64,000 nt of DNA from Rubripirellula sp. Its GTDB lineage: Bacteria > Planctomycetota > Planctomycetia > Pirellulales > Pirellulaceae. The stretch is taken from the NCBI GenBank assembly GCA_029245125.1, contig JAQWPZ010000264.1:26628-90627 (forward strand), given 5' to 3'. Below, in pieces: positions 28,016-36,833 of this stretch. A program made the position numbers and the translations under genes. Within the stretch, counting starts at the first letter, position 1; every line of letters begins with the position of its first letter. The notes beneath the pieces are model-generated. The model did no database searches. It was not told the origin of the DNA and was given only the letters and a program-made list of their open reading frames with translations.

Positions 28016-28528
28016 TCATTTGCACAACGGGACATCACCGAACAGTTCGTGAAATTGTTTTTGGCTTCTACTGCGGACGTCCTCATCGGTGTCCAAACGC
28101 TCCGGTTCTTCGGTACCACAGCGTTCAAGAATTAACCGAGCCGAGACGGTTGTCCGCCCCTGTTTCGTGGCCGTTGCTTTGACTGTCGTCCGATTTCCGA
28201 CCGTTTTGATTGACTCCGCAGTGATTTCCAGGGTCTCCCCCGGTGAAAGGAAGTCGCCAAATTTGACGCTTCGGACTTCTCGGAGCAACACCAATGGGGT
28301 GCGAAAATCATCACCGGTGCGAATCATCCACATCGCAGCCTGCTGAAGGGCTTCGAGCATCATGACGCCGGGCATCACCGGAAACCGCGGGAAGTGGTCT
28401 TTTAAGTAATCTTCTTCACTGCGCAGCGTTCTCTCAGCTGTCAGCCGGACCCCCGGCTGGAGCGATGTAATTCGATCGAGTTGACAGTACTTCATGTGAA
28501 TTCGGAGAACCTGGGTCGGCATTACCAT
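28016..28528 (-). CDS. 3-hydroxyacyl-ACP dehydratase, FabZ type
   Basis: 170 residues as drawn; internal ATGs at 28522 and 28495 are equally possible starts, and MKYCQLDRI at 28495 is where similarity begins. The active site reads KDHFPRFPVMPGVMMLEALQ, so the catalytic His and Glu of FabZ are both present. It removes water from 3-hydroxyacyl-ACP. First gene of the minus-strand fatty-acid cluster, 62 bases ahead of the ACP gene. Its partner, the His-less homologue, lies two genes downstream. Confidence 0.9.
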   Translation of the reverse strand: MVMPTQVLRIHMKYCQLDRITSLQPGVRLTAERTLRSEEDYLKDHFPRFPVMPGVMMLEALQQAAMWMIRTGDDFRTPLVLLREVRSVKFGDFLSPGETLEITAESIKTVGNRTTVKATATKQGRTTVSARLILERCGTEEPERLDTDEDVRSRSQKQFHELFGDVPLCK

Positions 28529-28619
28529 TGGCCTGGTTCGCCAATACCATAGGACGGGACAAAATTTGCCTCAACCGTGAATTCCATGCTTTCGGATGGT
28601 TTCCGCTAACTGATTCCGC

Positions 28620-29156
28620 CTACGGCCCCTCATCCTGGCTCGCAGAAGCCCTCATTTCGGGCTCAGAAGGCGTGATCTCGGTGTGTTCCATCCGCTTGGC
28701 TTGGACGATAACAAGCACGCCACCCATCAGCAGACTCGCACCGAGCAGCCGGAGCGACGAAATGGGCGCCTTTGGGTTTCCCAGCCAGCCGTAGTGGTCG
28801 AGGGCCAATGCGGCTGCTGTCTGACCGCACATAATCGCGGCAAACCATGGCAGCGAGCCGACTCGTGGGACAAGGATTAGGGATGTGGTCACCATCACCA
28901 CCCCAATTGCACCGCTACACCAAGCCCACCACGGCATTTCCGTCACCGGCGAATTGAATCGTGGAGGGAAATTTCCACTCAACATGGTGATTAGGAGAAT
29001 GATTGCCGTCCCGCTGGCAAATGAAATCACCGTCGCTTGGAGGGGGTGCTCGAGATGCCGGGCCAAGTAGCCATTCACACTCGGTTGGGTCCCTAATAAC
29101 CCACCGGCAAATAGGCCAATGAAGATAGCGATGAGGAGGAGGCCGATACCTTGCAC
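28620..29156 (-). CDS. DMT-superfamily YdcZ-like (DUF606) membrane protein
   Basis: 178 residues with about five hydrophobic helices. It begins GIGLLLIAIFIGLFAGG and continues with QPSVNGYLARHLEHPLQATV and WWAWCSGAIGVVMVTTSLIL. The QxxxNxxLxxxL pattern and the compact single-repeat length fit the DUF606/YdcZ family of small drug/metabolite transporters; the substrate is unknown. The start is GTG 29156. The upstream panD ends 8 bases before it, so they are probably transcribed together. A hydrophilic tail follows the last helix. Confidence 0.82.
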   Translation of the reverse strand: MQGIGLLLIAIFIGLFAGGLLGTQPSVNGYLARHLEHPLQATVISFASGTAIILLITMLSGNFPPRFNSPVTEMPWWAWCSGAIGVVMVTTSLILVPRVGSLPWFAAIMCGQTAAALALDHYGWLGNPKAPISSLRLLGASLLMGGVLVIVQAKRMEHTEITPSEPEMRASASQDEGP

Positions 29157-29163
29157 GCGTTTC

Positions 29164-29574
29164 TTAGCGGCCGGGGGCCGTGCTCCGTTGTTGGGGACCC
29201 GCTAATTCAGGGCCGCAGTGAGTAATTTGGTTGGATTCGTCAACAAAGATCAATTTTGGCCGATGTTCGGCAATCTTTTCCTGGGCGATCAGCACGTAGC
29301 TGGCCAGGATGACCTGATCGCCTGGGCGAATCAGATGGGCGGCGGCCCCGTTAGCGCAAATGTCATTTGAGCCGGGCAGACCCGCAATCGCATAGGTTTC
29401 TAGCCGTGTCCCACGCGTCACGTTCCAGATATGCACCGATTCGTATGGGTGAATCTCAGCTGCCTCCAGCAATTCTGGTGGGATCGTGACGCTGCCTTCG
29501 TAGTTCACATCCGCGCCCGTCACCGTACCGCGATGGATCTTAGCGGCAAGCATTTTTCGATAGCTACCGTTCAT
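29164..29574 (-). CDS. panD: Aspartate 1-decarboxylase
   Basis: 136 residues. Pyruvoyl-dependent enzyme making beta-alanine from aspartate for pantothenate/CoA. The self-cleavage site is NYEGSVTIP (Gly27-Ser28), with KIHRGTVTGADV before it (catalytic Lys12 region) and ICANGAAAHLIRPGDQVI (the NGAAA motif) after it. The C-terminal tail GPQQRSTAPGR is a little longer than usual. ATG 29574 is used; ATG 29553 would also leave a complete enzyme. It may be transcribed with the DMT transporter gene that follows after 7 bases. Confidence 0.94.
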   Translation of the reverse strand: MNGSYRKMLAAKIHRGTVTGADVNYEGSVTIPPELLEAAEIHPYESVHIWNVTRGTRLETYAIAGLPGSNDICANGAAAHLIRPGDQVILASYVLIAQEKIAEHRPKLIFVDESNQITHCGPELAGPQQRSTAPGR

Positions 29575-29815
29575 GGCCCTTTCATCTCAACAGATAGTTG
29601 CTCGCAACAGGAATCTGGTCTCACCAGAAAGACCGACTCAGCCCTTTATCCTACACCCCGTCGGTCGGATTCGGCCAGGACAAGGCCAGTTGGAGGAGTA
29701 TGGCGAGATTGAAGCCTGGTGGTGACAAATCAATATTGAAAGATCCATGTGCCAGCAGACTGATGCGGTTCGTTCACCATCCCGCGGGCACATTTTCTGT
29801 TCTGGTCCGTTCAGA

Positions 29816-30190
29816 TCACGACCCCAAAAATGGTGCCAGCAGCGCATGGGTGGCTGGATCACCAATGGCGAGCTTGCCAAAGCCGGGCACACAGCCTTCG
29901 CTGGCAGCTTGTTCTTGGTGCTCGGGAAAGTTGGTGACCAACATGACCGGGACCGACGACAAGTCTGGATCGGCTTTGATCGCTTTGATAACGTCGATCC
30001 CGTCGCTGTAGTCACGATCTAGTTTGCGATTGACGGTGACCAGATCGATGTCGCCCGCTCGCAGTAGATCAAGCGTATCCTCGGTTCCATGCGATTGCCG
30101 CACTTCCGCACCGAATTGTTGTTCCGCCATGGAGCGAATGGCATTGAAATCGGGACCGCAGTTTCCGCAGTCTAGCAATACTTTTGGCAT
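29816..30190 (-). CDS. Receiver-like domain protein without phospho-Asp (pseudo-receiver)
   Basis: 124 residues from ATG 30190; in-frame codons back to 30265 add non-conserved residues. The secondary-structure pattern and the motifs DIDLVTVNRKLDRDYSDGID, VPVMLVTNFPEHQEQAASEG and GFGKLAIG fit a CheY-like receiver. The phospho-acceptor Asp position is Asn (Asn54), and the acidic pair near the N-terminus is reduced to LLDCGNC. The conserved Thr and Lys are present. It may bind partners without phosphorylation. It is not adjacent to any kinase, and the 241 bases downstream to panD contain no gene. Confidence 0.7.
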   Translation of the reverse strand: MPKVLLDCGNCGPDFNAIRSMAEQQFGAEVRQSHGTEDTLDLLRAGDIDLVTVNRKLDRDYSDGIDVIKAIKADPDLSSVPVMLVTNFPEHQEQAASEGCVPGFGKLAIGDPATHALLAPFLGS

Positions 30191-30316
30191 GAACCTCTGC
30201 TTTGATGTCAGATGGGAAGACCCGCCCAAGGAAACGAATTTTGCCGACAACCCAGTCATCGGCAAAACTTCGTTCGATCATAAACTCAGTGTCAGATCAC
30301 AGAATCAGGAAAGCGT

Positions 30317-32629
30317 TTACTTTTTGATCCCGATCGAGAAGAGCTTGTCCTTGGTGCTAATGAAGAGTTTGTCATTGGCTGCGACGGGTGTGCTGTAGAC
30401 ACTGCTACCCATGTTGATTTCCTCGACTGGTTCAACATGTTCGACACCGAATTCGAAGATTGCCACATCACCGTCCTCGTCACCGATGAAAACGTGATCA
30501 GCAGCGATCAGAGGGCTGCCCCAGCTCTGAGCCAGCATGTCATAAGTGAAGTGCACGATCGGCATGCCGTCCTCGGTCCCATTAGCATCCAGGCAGTGCA
30601 CCAATCCTGAGAAATCGGCGACGTACAACACATCGTCTTTGATGGCTACGGTTCCGATTGTTCGGTGCATCTCTTCTTCGAAGTCGATTTCGCCATCCTT
30701 GTTACCGTCGTTCATGCTGTAGTGCCAAACGACTCCCGAATTCGGATTGTCGATCTCGACCTCGCCTTTTTCTTCCTCGACGGCTTGAATCCGTTTGTGT
30801 GCAATCGGTACCCGTTCCCCTGCGTCGTTGATTTTCACAGCCAGGGTTGGGGAGATATCACCGCGCATCGTTGGATTGATGCACCACAGATGGCCTTCGC
30901 CTTCGCCGTGTTCGGGATCTTGTCCGACAGCGATATAGACATAGTCTCCGTAGGCAACAGGTGTCGCAATCAAGTTGTTACGTGTTCCCTCGCCACCGAG
31001 GACCCACTTGCTGGTCTTGGGATTGCAATCGAACTTCCAAAGCAGTTCCGGTTTTCCGTCATTTCCGCGGTTTGCGACAAAACTGTAGAGGATGCCATCG
31101 CCACCGGCGAATAAAACTTGGGGGACACCGTCGAACACGCCCACCGTTGGACTCGACCACTGACCGTGCAGGATGTTTTTGGCAGGCGATCGGTCGGTCC
31201 ACAATACTTCGCCAGTGTTTTTGTCCATGCACAAAAAGCTGGGGGCATCTGGCGCAGGCAGGTTGTAGTGCGATTCGTCTAGGCCATTGCCAGTGTTGAC
31301 AAGCAACAGGTCGCCATAGCTGGTGACGCTGCACGAGCACATGTTGTGTTGGCTAATTCCCATATCGGGACCCATCATGTCATAGACCCAAATGACATCG
31401 GCATCGCGTTTGTCGTTGATGCCGAGCGCCTTCATGAATTTGATTCGCGGTCCAATCTGCCGAATGGTCAAGGTTCGTTGAACTCCGCCGAAATTACCGG
31501 TTGCTTTCCAATGCTTGCCAGCTTCAACGATTTCGATAGTTGCATCACCTTCGAGAGCAGCACCGGCATCTGCCAGGGCTTTTTTGGCTGCGTCGGATAA
31601 GGTCGCCGCGGCCAAGCCTTCGAGAGTGGCTGCGTGACCGGCTGCCGCTGGACCCGCGTTCATGATCGCCGCAACGGAAACCATTTCGCTGGTAACTGGT
31701 CCATCATCTTCATCGTCGTAGAAGCCGGCCGTATCGAGACAGCGGACTTCGCCACGACTGGTGACAAACCACATCCGATCGCCCTCTACCAGCGGAGCAC
31801 AACAAATTCCCTGCAGCGGCCAATCGTGGACACGGCCGGTGATCAATTTTTCGCTGCTGTGTTGCCACAGAAAGTCACCAGTCTCTTCGTCGAATGCGAG
31901 TAGGCAGCCCAGGTCGACCTTTGAGGGGTATCGCTTCAGATGACCGGCTCCGTTGTTGGTGCCGACAAAGACTCTGCCGTTAGCGATAACGGGGTTGCCA
32001 TACGTTTGGCTGCCGAGGTTTGCGAACCAATTGATGTTTAACGCTCGGCTGGCATCCCAGTCGCCGGTTCGCCGATCAAACTTTCCGATGTTCCATTCCA
32101 GAGGTACTTCTTTGACGCCTGGCACATTGTTTTTTTCACGAGTACCACCCCACTGCGGCCAATCGCCACCCGCTTCCATGATTTTTTTGGGGGCATCAAC
32201 ATCTGCAACTTTGGTGACCAGAACATCTGCAACTTTGGTGACCAGCGTGGACGCTGTTGAGGTAGCCTCGTCGACAATAGCTGCTCCGTCTGTCGCATTC
32301 GGACTCGCACGCGTTTGCTCCGGGCTTACCGTATCTCCCTCGGGGCTTGGCGCGTCGGTCTCAGTCGCGTCAGTCTCAGTCGCGTCGGTCTCAGTCGCGT
32401 CGGTGGTGGAATCGTCGCTTGCGGGCTCCGCCTCTGGAGCATCATCCTGAGTAGCATCCGTCTCCGTCGCATTGGTCTCCGTCGCATTGGTCTCCGGTGG
32501 GTCGACATTGGCGGCGTCGACCTGGACCTCATCTGACGGCTTGCACCCGCCGAGCGTCACCGTGGAAATGCTGCCCAGCACCAACGCGACGAGCAGAAGG
32601 GTCCAAGCGGAGAGTTCTTTCTTTTGCAT
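30317..32629 (-). CDS. PQQ-like beta-propeller lipoprotein
   Basis: 770 residues. The signal ends in a lipobox-like LGGC near residue 28. There follows a low-complexity Asn/Asp/Ala/Thr/Glu linker with repeated ETNAT/ETDAT units (about 40-105). From about 155 (GGDWPQWGGTREKN) to the end there is a WD/PQQ-type eight-bladed propeller, with blades such as VFVGTNNGAGHL, GCLLAFDEETGDFLW and GEVRCLDTAGFYDDED. Such proteins resemble BamB or PQQ dehydrogenases, but no quinoprotein active site is evident. A duplicated segment LVTKVADV occurs near residue 140. It lies 116 bases downstream of a second propeller gene on the same strand. Confidence 0.85.
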   Translation of the reverse strand: MQKKELSAWTLLLVALVLGSISTVTLGGCKPSDEVQVDAANVDPPETNATETNATETDATQDDAPEAEPASDDSTTDATETDATETDATETDAPSPEGDTVSPEQTRASPNATDGAAIVDEATSTASTLVTKVADVLVTKVADVDAPKKIMEAGGDWPQWGGTREKNNVPGVKEVPLEWNIGKFDRRTGDWDASRALNINWFANLGSQTYGNPVIANGRVFVGTNNGAGHLKRYPSKVDLGCLLAFDEETGDFLWQHSSEKLITGRVHDWPLQGICCAPLVEGDRMWFVTSRGEVRCLDTAGFYDDEDDGPVTSEMVSVAAIMNAGPAAAGHAATLEGLAAATLSDAAKKALADAGAALEGDATIEIVEAGKHWKATGNFGGVQRTLTIRQIGPRIKFMKALGINDKRDADVIWVYDMMGPDMGISQHNMCSCSVTSYGDLLLVNTGNGLDESHYNLPAPDAPSFLCMDKNTGEVLWTDRSPAKNILHGQWSSPTVGVFDGVPQVLFAGGDGILYSFVANRGNDGKPELLWKFDCNPKTSKWVLGGEGTRNNLIATPVAYGDYVYIAVGQDPEHGEGEGHLWCINPTMRGDISPTLAVKINDAGERVPIAHKRIQAVEEEKGEVEIDNPNSGVVWHYSMNDGNKDGEIDFEEEMHRTIGTVAIKDDVLYVADFSGLVHCLDANGTEDGMPIVHFTYDMLAQSWGSPLIAADHVFIGDEDGDVAIFEFGVEHVEPVEEINMGSSVYSTPVAANDKLFISTKDKLFSIGIKK
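32198..32245 (-). repeat. 24-bp perfect direct repeat inside the propeller gene
   Basis: Two identical adjacent 24-base copies (AACATCTGCAACTTTGGTGA plus CCAG on the plus strand), in frame, duplicating eight residues (LVTKVADV) of the linker. Recent in-frame duplication. Confidence 0.85.
32351..32500 (-). repeat. 15-bp in-frame repeats coding a Thr/Glu/Asp/Ala linker
   Basis: Two runs of a 15-base unit (GCGTCGGTCTCAGTC and GCATTGGTCTCCGTC types on the plus strand), three or more copies each, encode ETDAT and ETNAT repeats after the lipobox of the propeller lipoprotein. Copy number is likely to vary between strains. Confidence 0.8.
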
Positions 32630-32745
32630 GGTTACTTAACGGTTTTAGTTGAGAGAGTTGTTTTTCGTGATCGTGAGCTGACCGCCCGTGCGGCGGTCAA
32701 TTCGATTGCCGATGTCGGCAGACGGGGGCTTAACAATGCCAGCCA

Positions 32746-34989
32746 CTAAGGCTGGTCTGAGTTGGCGACAACTTCGAGGTTGTCCAAGTAAAGTTCAGCG
32801 ACTTTGGCGTTTCCGTAAAGGCCTGGACTGGCTGCCAGGTTTGGCGATTCATCTCGAGCGGTGATCGTCCATTCCTTTGGTTCGGATTCATCACGCGGCC
32901 AGACCTTTCCTCTTAGAATGGCCACAGCGGCGGGCGGTTCGCTTTCGATGTCGACCCGAAACTTCATGCGATACCAAGTGTCTTCTTTCCAGGCAAACGG
33001 TAATTGCGAATCGAGTCTCAGTTGGGCCGACCAGGTGCGAATCTGCAATTGCTGACTCTCTCCCATCAGGTCCAGCACGTAGCCCTGATTCGTAAGTCCG
33101 ATGTCTGGTAACTGGTCACTCATGCGAGCTCCCATCACATCGGAGCTGATCGTGTATTCAGACAGGTCACTATGGCCCATCCAGGCGCGACTGCGGGCAC
33201 CTTTGGGAATGGTGGTGATTTTGGTCAGGGCAGGGGAGCCATCCACTTCGCGGATGATATGGCGATAACGCGCACCGACCCACGACAGTGGTGGATCACT
33301 GAGATCATCGAAAGTGAACTTCCAAGGCAAATCAGGAACCACTCGGACTCGCGTTGTTCCCGTTACATCGCCGACCGTTGCTGAAATCGTGGCGGCGGTG
33401 TGTTTTCCATCACTGACAGCGGTAAAGGTCGATCCGTTGATTGACCCGGGGCCTTCGACGCTAAAACTGATTTCTGCAGGGTCGGCTAGCTTTTGACCCA
33501 ATTGGTTGAAAGCGTAGGTGGACAGTTCAATGCTTTGGCCTGGTCGCAGTAACTGCTCCGCCGGGAAAATTTGCAACTGTGCGACATCAGGGTTTTCACT
33601 GACCGGCGTTTCCTCGCCCATGTTATCAGCAATATTAGCAGACGCTTGTTCGCCTTCGTCCGTGCCCACGCAGTAGAGGGCGGTCGTGCTAGGGAAATAC
33701 AACCGACCGTCGGCAACGATCGGCGAGCCGGCGAAGCCGGTATCCCTCACGCGGCCTTTGTTGATTACCTCGAATCCGTCTTCTGTCGGTTCGATGATTG
33801 CCCATCGACCGTTCTCCGTCAGCACGTAGATCTTGTTATCGGCGTGCAGCAACGCAGCCCGCTGCCGGCTTCCGACGAACGCCTTGCGTTCCACAATCGG
33901 TTCGCCTGTTTCGGCGTCAAAGATCCACATTTTGCAGCGGTCATCGACGACGTACAGCCGACCGTCGATGAAGACTGGCTCACTGTAGCCAACGACGACC
34001 TCCATTTGTTTCCACAATTCCTCGACCTTGGTGTTGTCGCCAGCACCGCTGACGTTCAACGCCACGACAGCACCCATTACGTTGTTGTAAGGCGCGACAT
34101 TCTCTTCGCTGTGGCTGGCAAAGACGGTGTTGCCTACCACTAATGGTGTCGCAAAGATGCCTCGCATCGACATGTCGTAGTGCCACAGTTGTTTACCGGT
34201 TCGCGGTTGGAATCCCCAGATGGATCCATCACCGGCGCCCATCACCAACTGCCTTTGACCGTTAATGGTGACGAGGCTGGGGGCGGAGTAGGTCGTGTCG
34301 TAAGGTAAATCACGTGTGCCACCAAACCAACGAACCATTCCAGTTCGTTTGTCCATGGCGATCAACCGATGATTTGGTTTAGCCGATTGACCCCAATTGA
34401 TGATGATGCCGCTAATGATCACCAAATCTTCGTGAATGATCGGGAAATTGGTTCGGCCTCCGTAGGTGCTCAGCATCCCAAACTGCTCGTGCAGTGGAAT
34501 CTTCCAAATGGTTTCCCCTGTCTCTCCGTTGATGCATTGAAAGATATCGCAGGAGCCCAACGCGTAGACGTTTCCGGTTTCGGGGTCACCCACGACACTG
34601 CTCCAGCCAACCCGTTCGGCAGGCACATCTGACAGCCAGACGTTGTAGCGATTTTCCCAAATCGTCTCGCCGGTTTTGGCATTCAAGCAAACAACCCGTT
34701 CGCCTTCGCGTGGTGTTCCTGGTTCCGCTCGCTGAATGGTGTAAAGACGTCCATTCATCACGATGGGTGTGCAGGGCCCGCCAATATCATCTCGGCTCCA
34801 CAGCACATTGCTGCCCTCTCCGCCATTGGGATCCCAGTCGTCGGGTAATCCAGTTACCTCCGCGGTGCCATCGAAATGAGGGCCTCGCCAATAGGGCCAA
34901 TCACCCGCCGTGCTGGCCGTGGACAAGATGGCGGTGCCCAGGAGGGCGACGATCAGTCGACAACTCGACGGATAGAAACAGAATTGCAT
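32746..34989 (-). CDS. Secreted PQQ-like beta-propeller protein
   Basis: 747 residues from ATG 34989, which begins a signal peptide (LIVALLGTAILSTASTAG); a GTG at 35028 adds 13 residues. Propeller blades follow, starting with DWPYWRGPHFDGTAEVTG and including GETIWENRYNVWLSDV, MDKRTGMVRWFGG and GKQLWHYDMSMRG. After about residue 490 the protein changes to an Ig-like stretch (LRPGQSIELSTYAFNQLGQ) and a C-terminal laminin/concanavalin-like region of about 180 residues. These outer-envelope quinoprotein-like proteins are abundant in planctomycetes; function not established. Followed by the related lipoprotein gene, probably an operon and possibly a partner. Confidence 0.85.
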   Translation of the reverse strand: MQFCFYPSSCRLIVALLGTAILSTASTAGDWPYWRGPHFDGTAEVTGLPDDWDPNGGEGSNVLWSRDDIGGPCTPIVMNGRLYTIQRAEPGTPREGERVVCLNAKTGETIWENRYNVWLSDVPAERVGWSSVVGDPETGNVYALGSCDIFQCINGETGETIWKIPLHEQFGMLSTYGGRTNFPIIHEDLVIISGIIINWGQSAKPNHRLIAMDKRTGMVRWFGGTRDLPYDTTYSAPSLVTINGQRQLVMGAGDGSIWGFQPRTGKQLWHYDMSMRGIFATPLVVGNTVFASHSEENVAPYNNVMGAVVALNVSGAGDNTKVEELWKQMEVVVGYSEPVFIDGRLYVVDDRCKMWIFDAETGEPIVERKAFVGSRQRAALLHADNKIYVLTENGRWAIIEPTEDGFEVINKGRVRDTGFAGSPIVADGRLYFPSTTALYCVGTDEGEQASANIADNMGEETPVSENPDVAQLQIFPAEQLLRPGQSIELSTYAFNQLGQKLADPAEISFSVEGPGSINGSTFTAVSDGKHTAATISATVGDVTGTTRVRVVPDLPWKFTFDDLSDPPLSWVGARYRHIIREVDGSPALTKITTIPKGARSRAWMGHSDLSEYTISSDVMGARMSDQLPDIGLTNQGYVLDLMGESQQLQIRTWSAQLRLDSQLPFAWKEDTWYRMKFRVDIESEPPAAVAILRGKVWPRDESEPKEWTITARDESPNLAASPGLYGNAKVAELYLDNLEVVANSDQP

Positions 34990-35052
34990 CAGAAGTCTCG
35001 GGAGAATCACTGGTTGGGTAGGAATCACTGGTCAGAAAAACCTAATGGCAAG

Positions 35053-35403
35053 TTAGTCAAAATGCTCGTCCGAAGGGTCAAAATTCGGGGTGCATAAAAT
35101 TAACACCCTCATTTGCCCGACGGCGCGATGCCGAACACCGGGTGGGATCATTACGGCTGTCATGGGTGCGACTGGGTGCAGGGACCCATCGAGCTCGATC
35201 GAAGCCCCCGCGTCGCATTCGAGCACAATGTAAATCTCAGCTTGTTTTTTGTGGTAATGACGTTTTGCATCGATGCTGATCTGCGTCAAATGCACGGTCC
35301 CGGGGTAGTCATCTCGATCCGCAAATGCCCTTCGGGCAGTCCCGCATGGACAGGGGATTTCTGGCAAACTGCTCAGATCGATGAGTTGGGGTAGAGAGGA
35401 CAC
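35053..35403 (-). CDS. Small cupin-domain protein
   Basis: 116 residues from GTG 35403; a GTG at 35442 is an alternative. A single conserved beta-barrel carries HYHKKQAEIYIVLECDAG (two His plus Glu of cupin motif 1) and MIPPGVRHRAVG (His of motif 2), so a metal-binding cupin is likely. Substrate unknown. It lies about 65 bases upstream of the propeller gene on the minus strand and divergent from the Cys-rich gene. Confidence 0.78.
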   Translation of the reverse strand: MSSLPQLIDLSSLPEIPCPCGTARRAFADRDDYPGTVHLTQISIDAKRHYHKKQAEIYIVLECDAGASIELDGSLHPVAPMTAVMIPPGVRHRAVGQMRVLILCTPNFDPSDEHFD

Positions 35404-36046
35404 GTGGTAAAAGACGGCCTTGAAATGTGGCTGGCGAATCACGCAGGTGATAAAGGCGGGGGAGAGCGGAGCCGATCAATACCCTCCTGTCAGGTGGTCT
35501 GCAGGCCGTTTTACGCTGGATCAGCACTCCTTGCACCAGTTTATACCGATTACTCCGGCTACGCCACGCGCGGGTGTCAAGGATTGCTGGTTGTACGGCA
35601 TCGCCGTTTCTCTTGCTCAATCGTTAAAGCTTTCCAAGCGGGCAAAAATCCCATGGAACATTTATCACCGGACAAACCAAGGTCGATACCGTTACAGACC
35701 CAGAGGAACGAACGCGGCACACCAGCCGCTTCTGCCTGACGGGGACCCAGAGGCCTGACATCGGATGTCAAGCCTATTGGTGCACAGAACTGAACGTGAA
35801 TCCTTCTGAGGGCATTCGAAGCTCTCGGGGATGAGTTATGTCGAACTGAACGAAGTCGGCGGGCCGGGTGTCCGCACCCGACCCGTTAGTGTTCGGCGAA
35901 GAATGATTTCGAGATGCGCTCGCCGGCGACTTCGTCCGCCGACTGCATCTCCCGATCTGAAATACTCATGCCGAGGAAAGATTGATCGAGCTTTCTGGCA
36001 CCACGACAAACGACCCGCAATAGTGAGAAAGGGAGACGTGGCTCCA
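35404..36046. other. Long divergent intergenic region
   Basis: About 640 bases between the divergent cupin and Cys-rich genes. Open frames occur in it but have no coding character. It must hold the promoters of both genes. A GGGAGA about ten bases ahead of ATG 36047 may serve as ribosome binding site for the Cys-rich gene. I see no repeat or clear promoter box. Confidence 0.5.
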
Positions 36047-36748
36047 ATGAAGCGGACAATAATGACAATGATGGTCGTACTCGGTTGCTGTATCAGCACT
36101 CAGAGTTATGGCTTTGACCTGTTGGACCGAATGCTCGGTATCAAAGGCTGCGGCAGCGCAAGTGCTTGCTGCGATGATGGATGTGACTCAGCATGCGAGC
36201 CCGCATGTGGATGTGAAGAGCCAGCTTGTGGCTGCGAAGAAGTAGCTTGCTGTGCAGAGCCAACTTGCTGTGCAGAGCCAACCTGCTGTGCAGAGCCAAC
36301 TTGTGGTGCACCAGCATGCTGTGACACCGCTTGCGATCCTTGTGGAAAGCGTTCCGGCGGTTTGCTCTCGAAGCTGTTCAAGTGCAACCTTTGCGATAGC
36401 GGCTGCGACAGCGGTTGCGACAGCTGCGAGCCAGCCTGTGGCTGCGAAGTTGCAGATTGTTGCGAAGAGCCAGCTTGCTGCGACAGCGGTTGCGACAGTG
36501 GTTGCAGCAAGAAGTCGGGCGGTCTGCTTTCCAAGCTGTTCGGTCACATGAAGATGAAAAGCAACTCGTGCGACTCATGCTGTGAGCCAGCCTGCGGTTG
36601 CGAGCCAGCTTGCGGTTGCGAAGCTGGTTGCACGACTGCTCCTGCACAGATGGAAGCTGCTCCCATGCCGGAGCCAGTTGTCGATCCAAGTGCGAGCTTG
36701 ACTACAACGCGTCGCGTCATTCAGGCCAGTGCTGTTTACGTCCGCTAA
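36047..36748 (+). CDS. Cysteine-rich repetitive exported protein
   Basis: 233 residues from ATG 36047. The signal peptide (MTMMVVLGCCISTQSYG) is followed by FDLLDRMLGIKGCG. The mature part has about 40 cysteines in roughly 210 residues, arranged as CCAEPT, CEPACGC and CDSG repeats. Two copies of SGGLLSKLF (after Lys-Arg or Lys-Lys) divide it into three Cys-rich blocks. The C-terminus (about 40 residues, PMPEPVVDPSASLTTTRR) is Cys-free. I do not recognise a named family. A disulfide-crosslinked envelope protein or a metal-binding protein is possible. Codons before 36047 look non-coding. It is monocistronic with a strong terminator, suggesting high expression. Confidence 0.8.
   Translation: MKRTIMTMMVVLGCCISTQSYGFDLLDRMLGIKGCGSASACCDDGCDSACEPACGCEEPACGCEEVACCAEPTCCAEPTCCAEPTCGAPACCDTACDPCGKRSGGLLSKLFKCNLCDSGCDSGCDSCEPACGCEVADCCEEPACCDSGCDSGCSKKSGGLLSKLFGHMKMKSNSCDSCCEPACGCEPACGCEAGCTTAPAQMEAAPMPEPVVDPSASLTTTRRVIQASAVYVR
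36248..36301 (+). repeat. 18-bp tandem repeats in the Cys-rich gene
   Basis: Three near-identical 18-base units (TGCTGTGCAGAGCCAACT) in frame, coding the CCAEPT repeats. Only one base differs between copies, so the expansion is recent. Confidence 0.85.
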
Positions 36749-36793
36749 TTTAGCGGAGCCGTAAACACGCTGAAACCTTCAGGCGTGAGCATC

Positions 36794-36833
36794 AAACGAC
36801 CCGATGAGCTTTGCTCTTCGGGTCGTTTTTTTT
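36794..36833 (+). terminator. Strong rho-independent terminator of the Cys-rich gene
   Basis: An 11-bp arm AAACGACCCGA pairs with TCGGGTCGTTT, enclosing an inner GAGC-TTT-GCTC stem, and eight T residues (36826-36833) follow directly. It is 45 bases after the stop codon. This is the best intrinsic terminator seen in the window. Confidence 0.92.

Noticed and set aside
36106..36689. Long open frames on the minus strand opposite the Cys-rich gene
   Set aside because: They are repetitive mirror images of the Cys-rich coding repeats (Gln/Ser- or Ala/Thr-rich), not independent genes.
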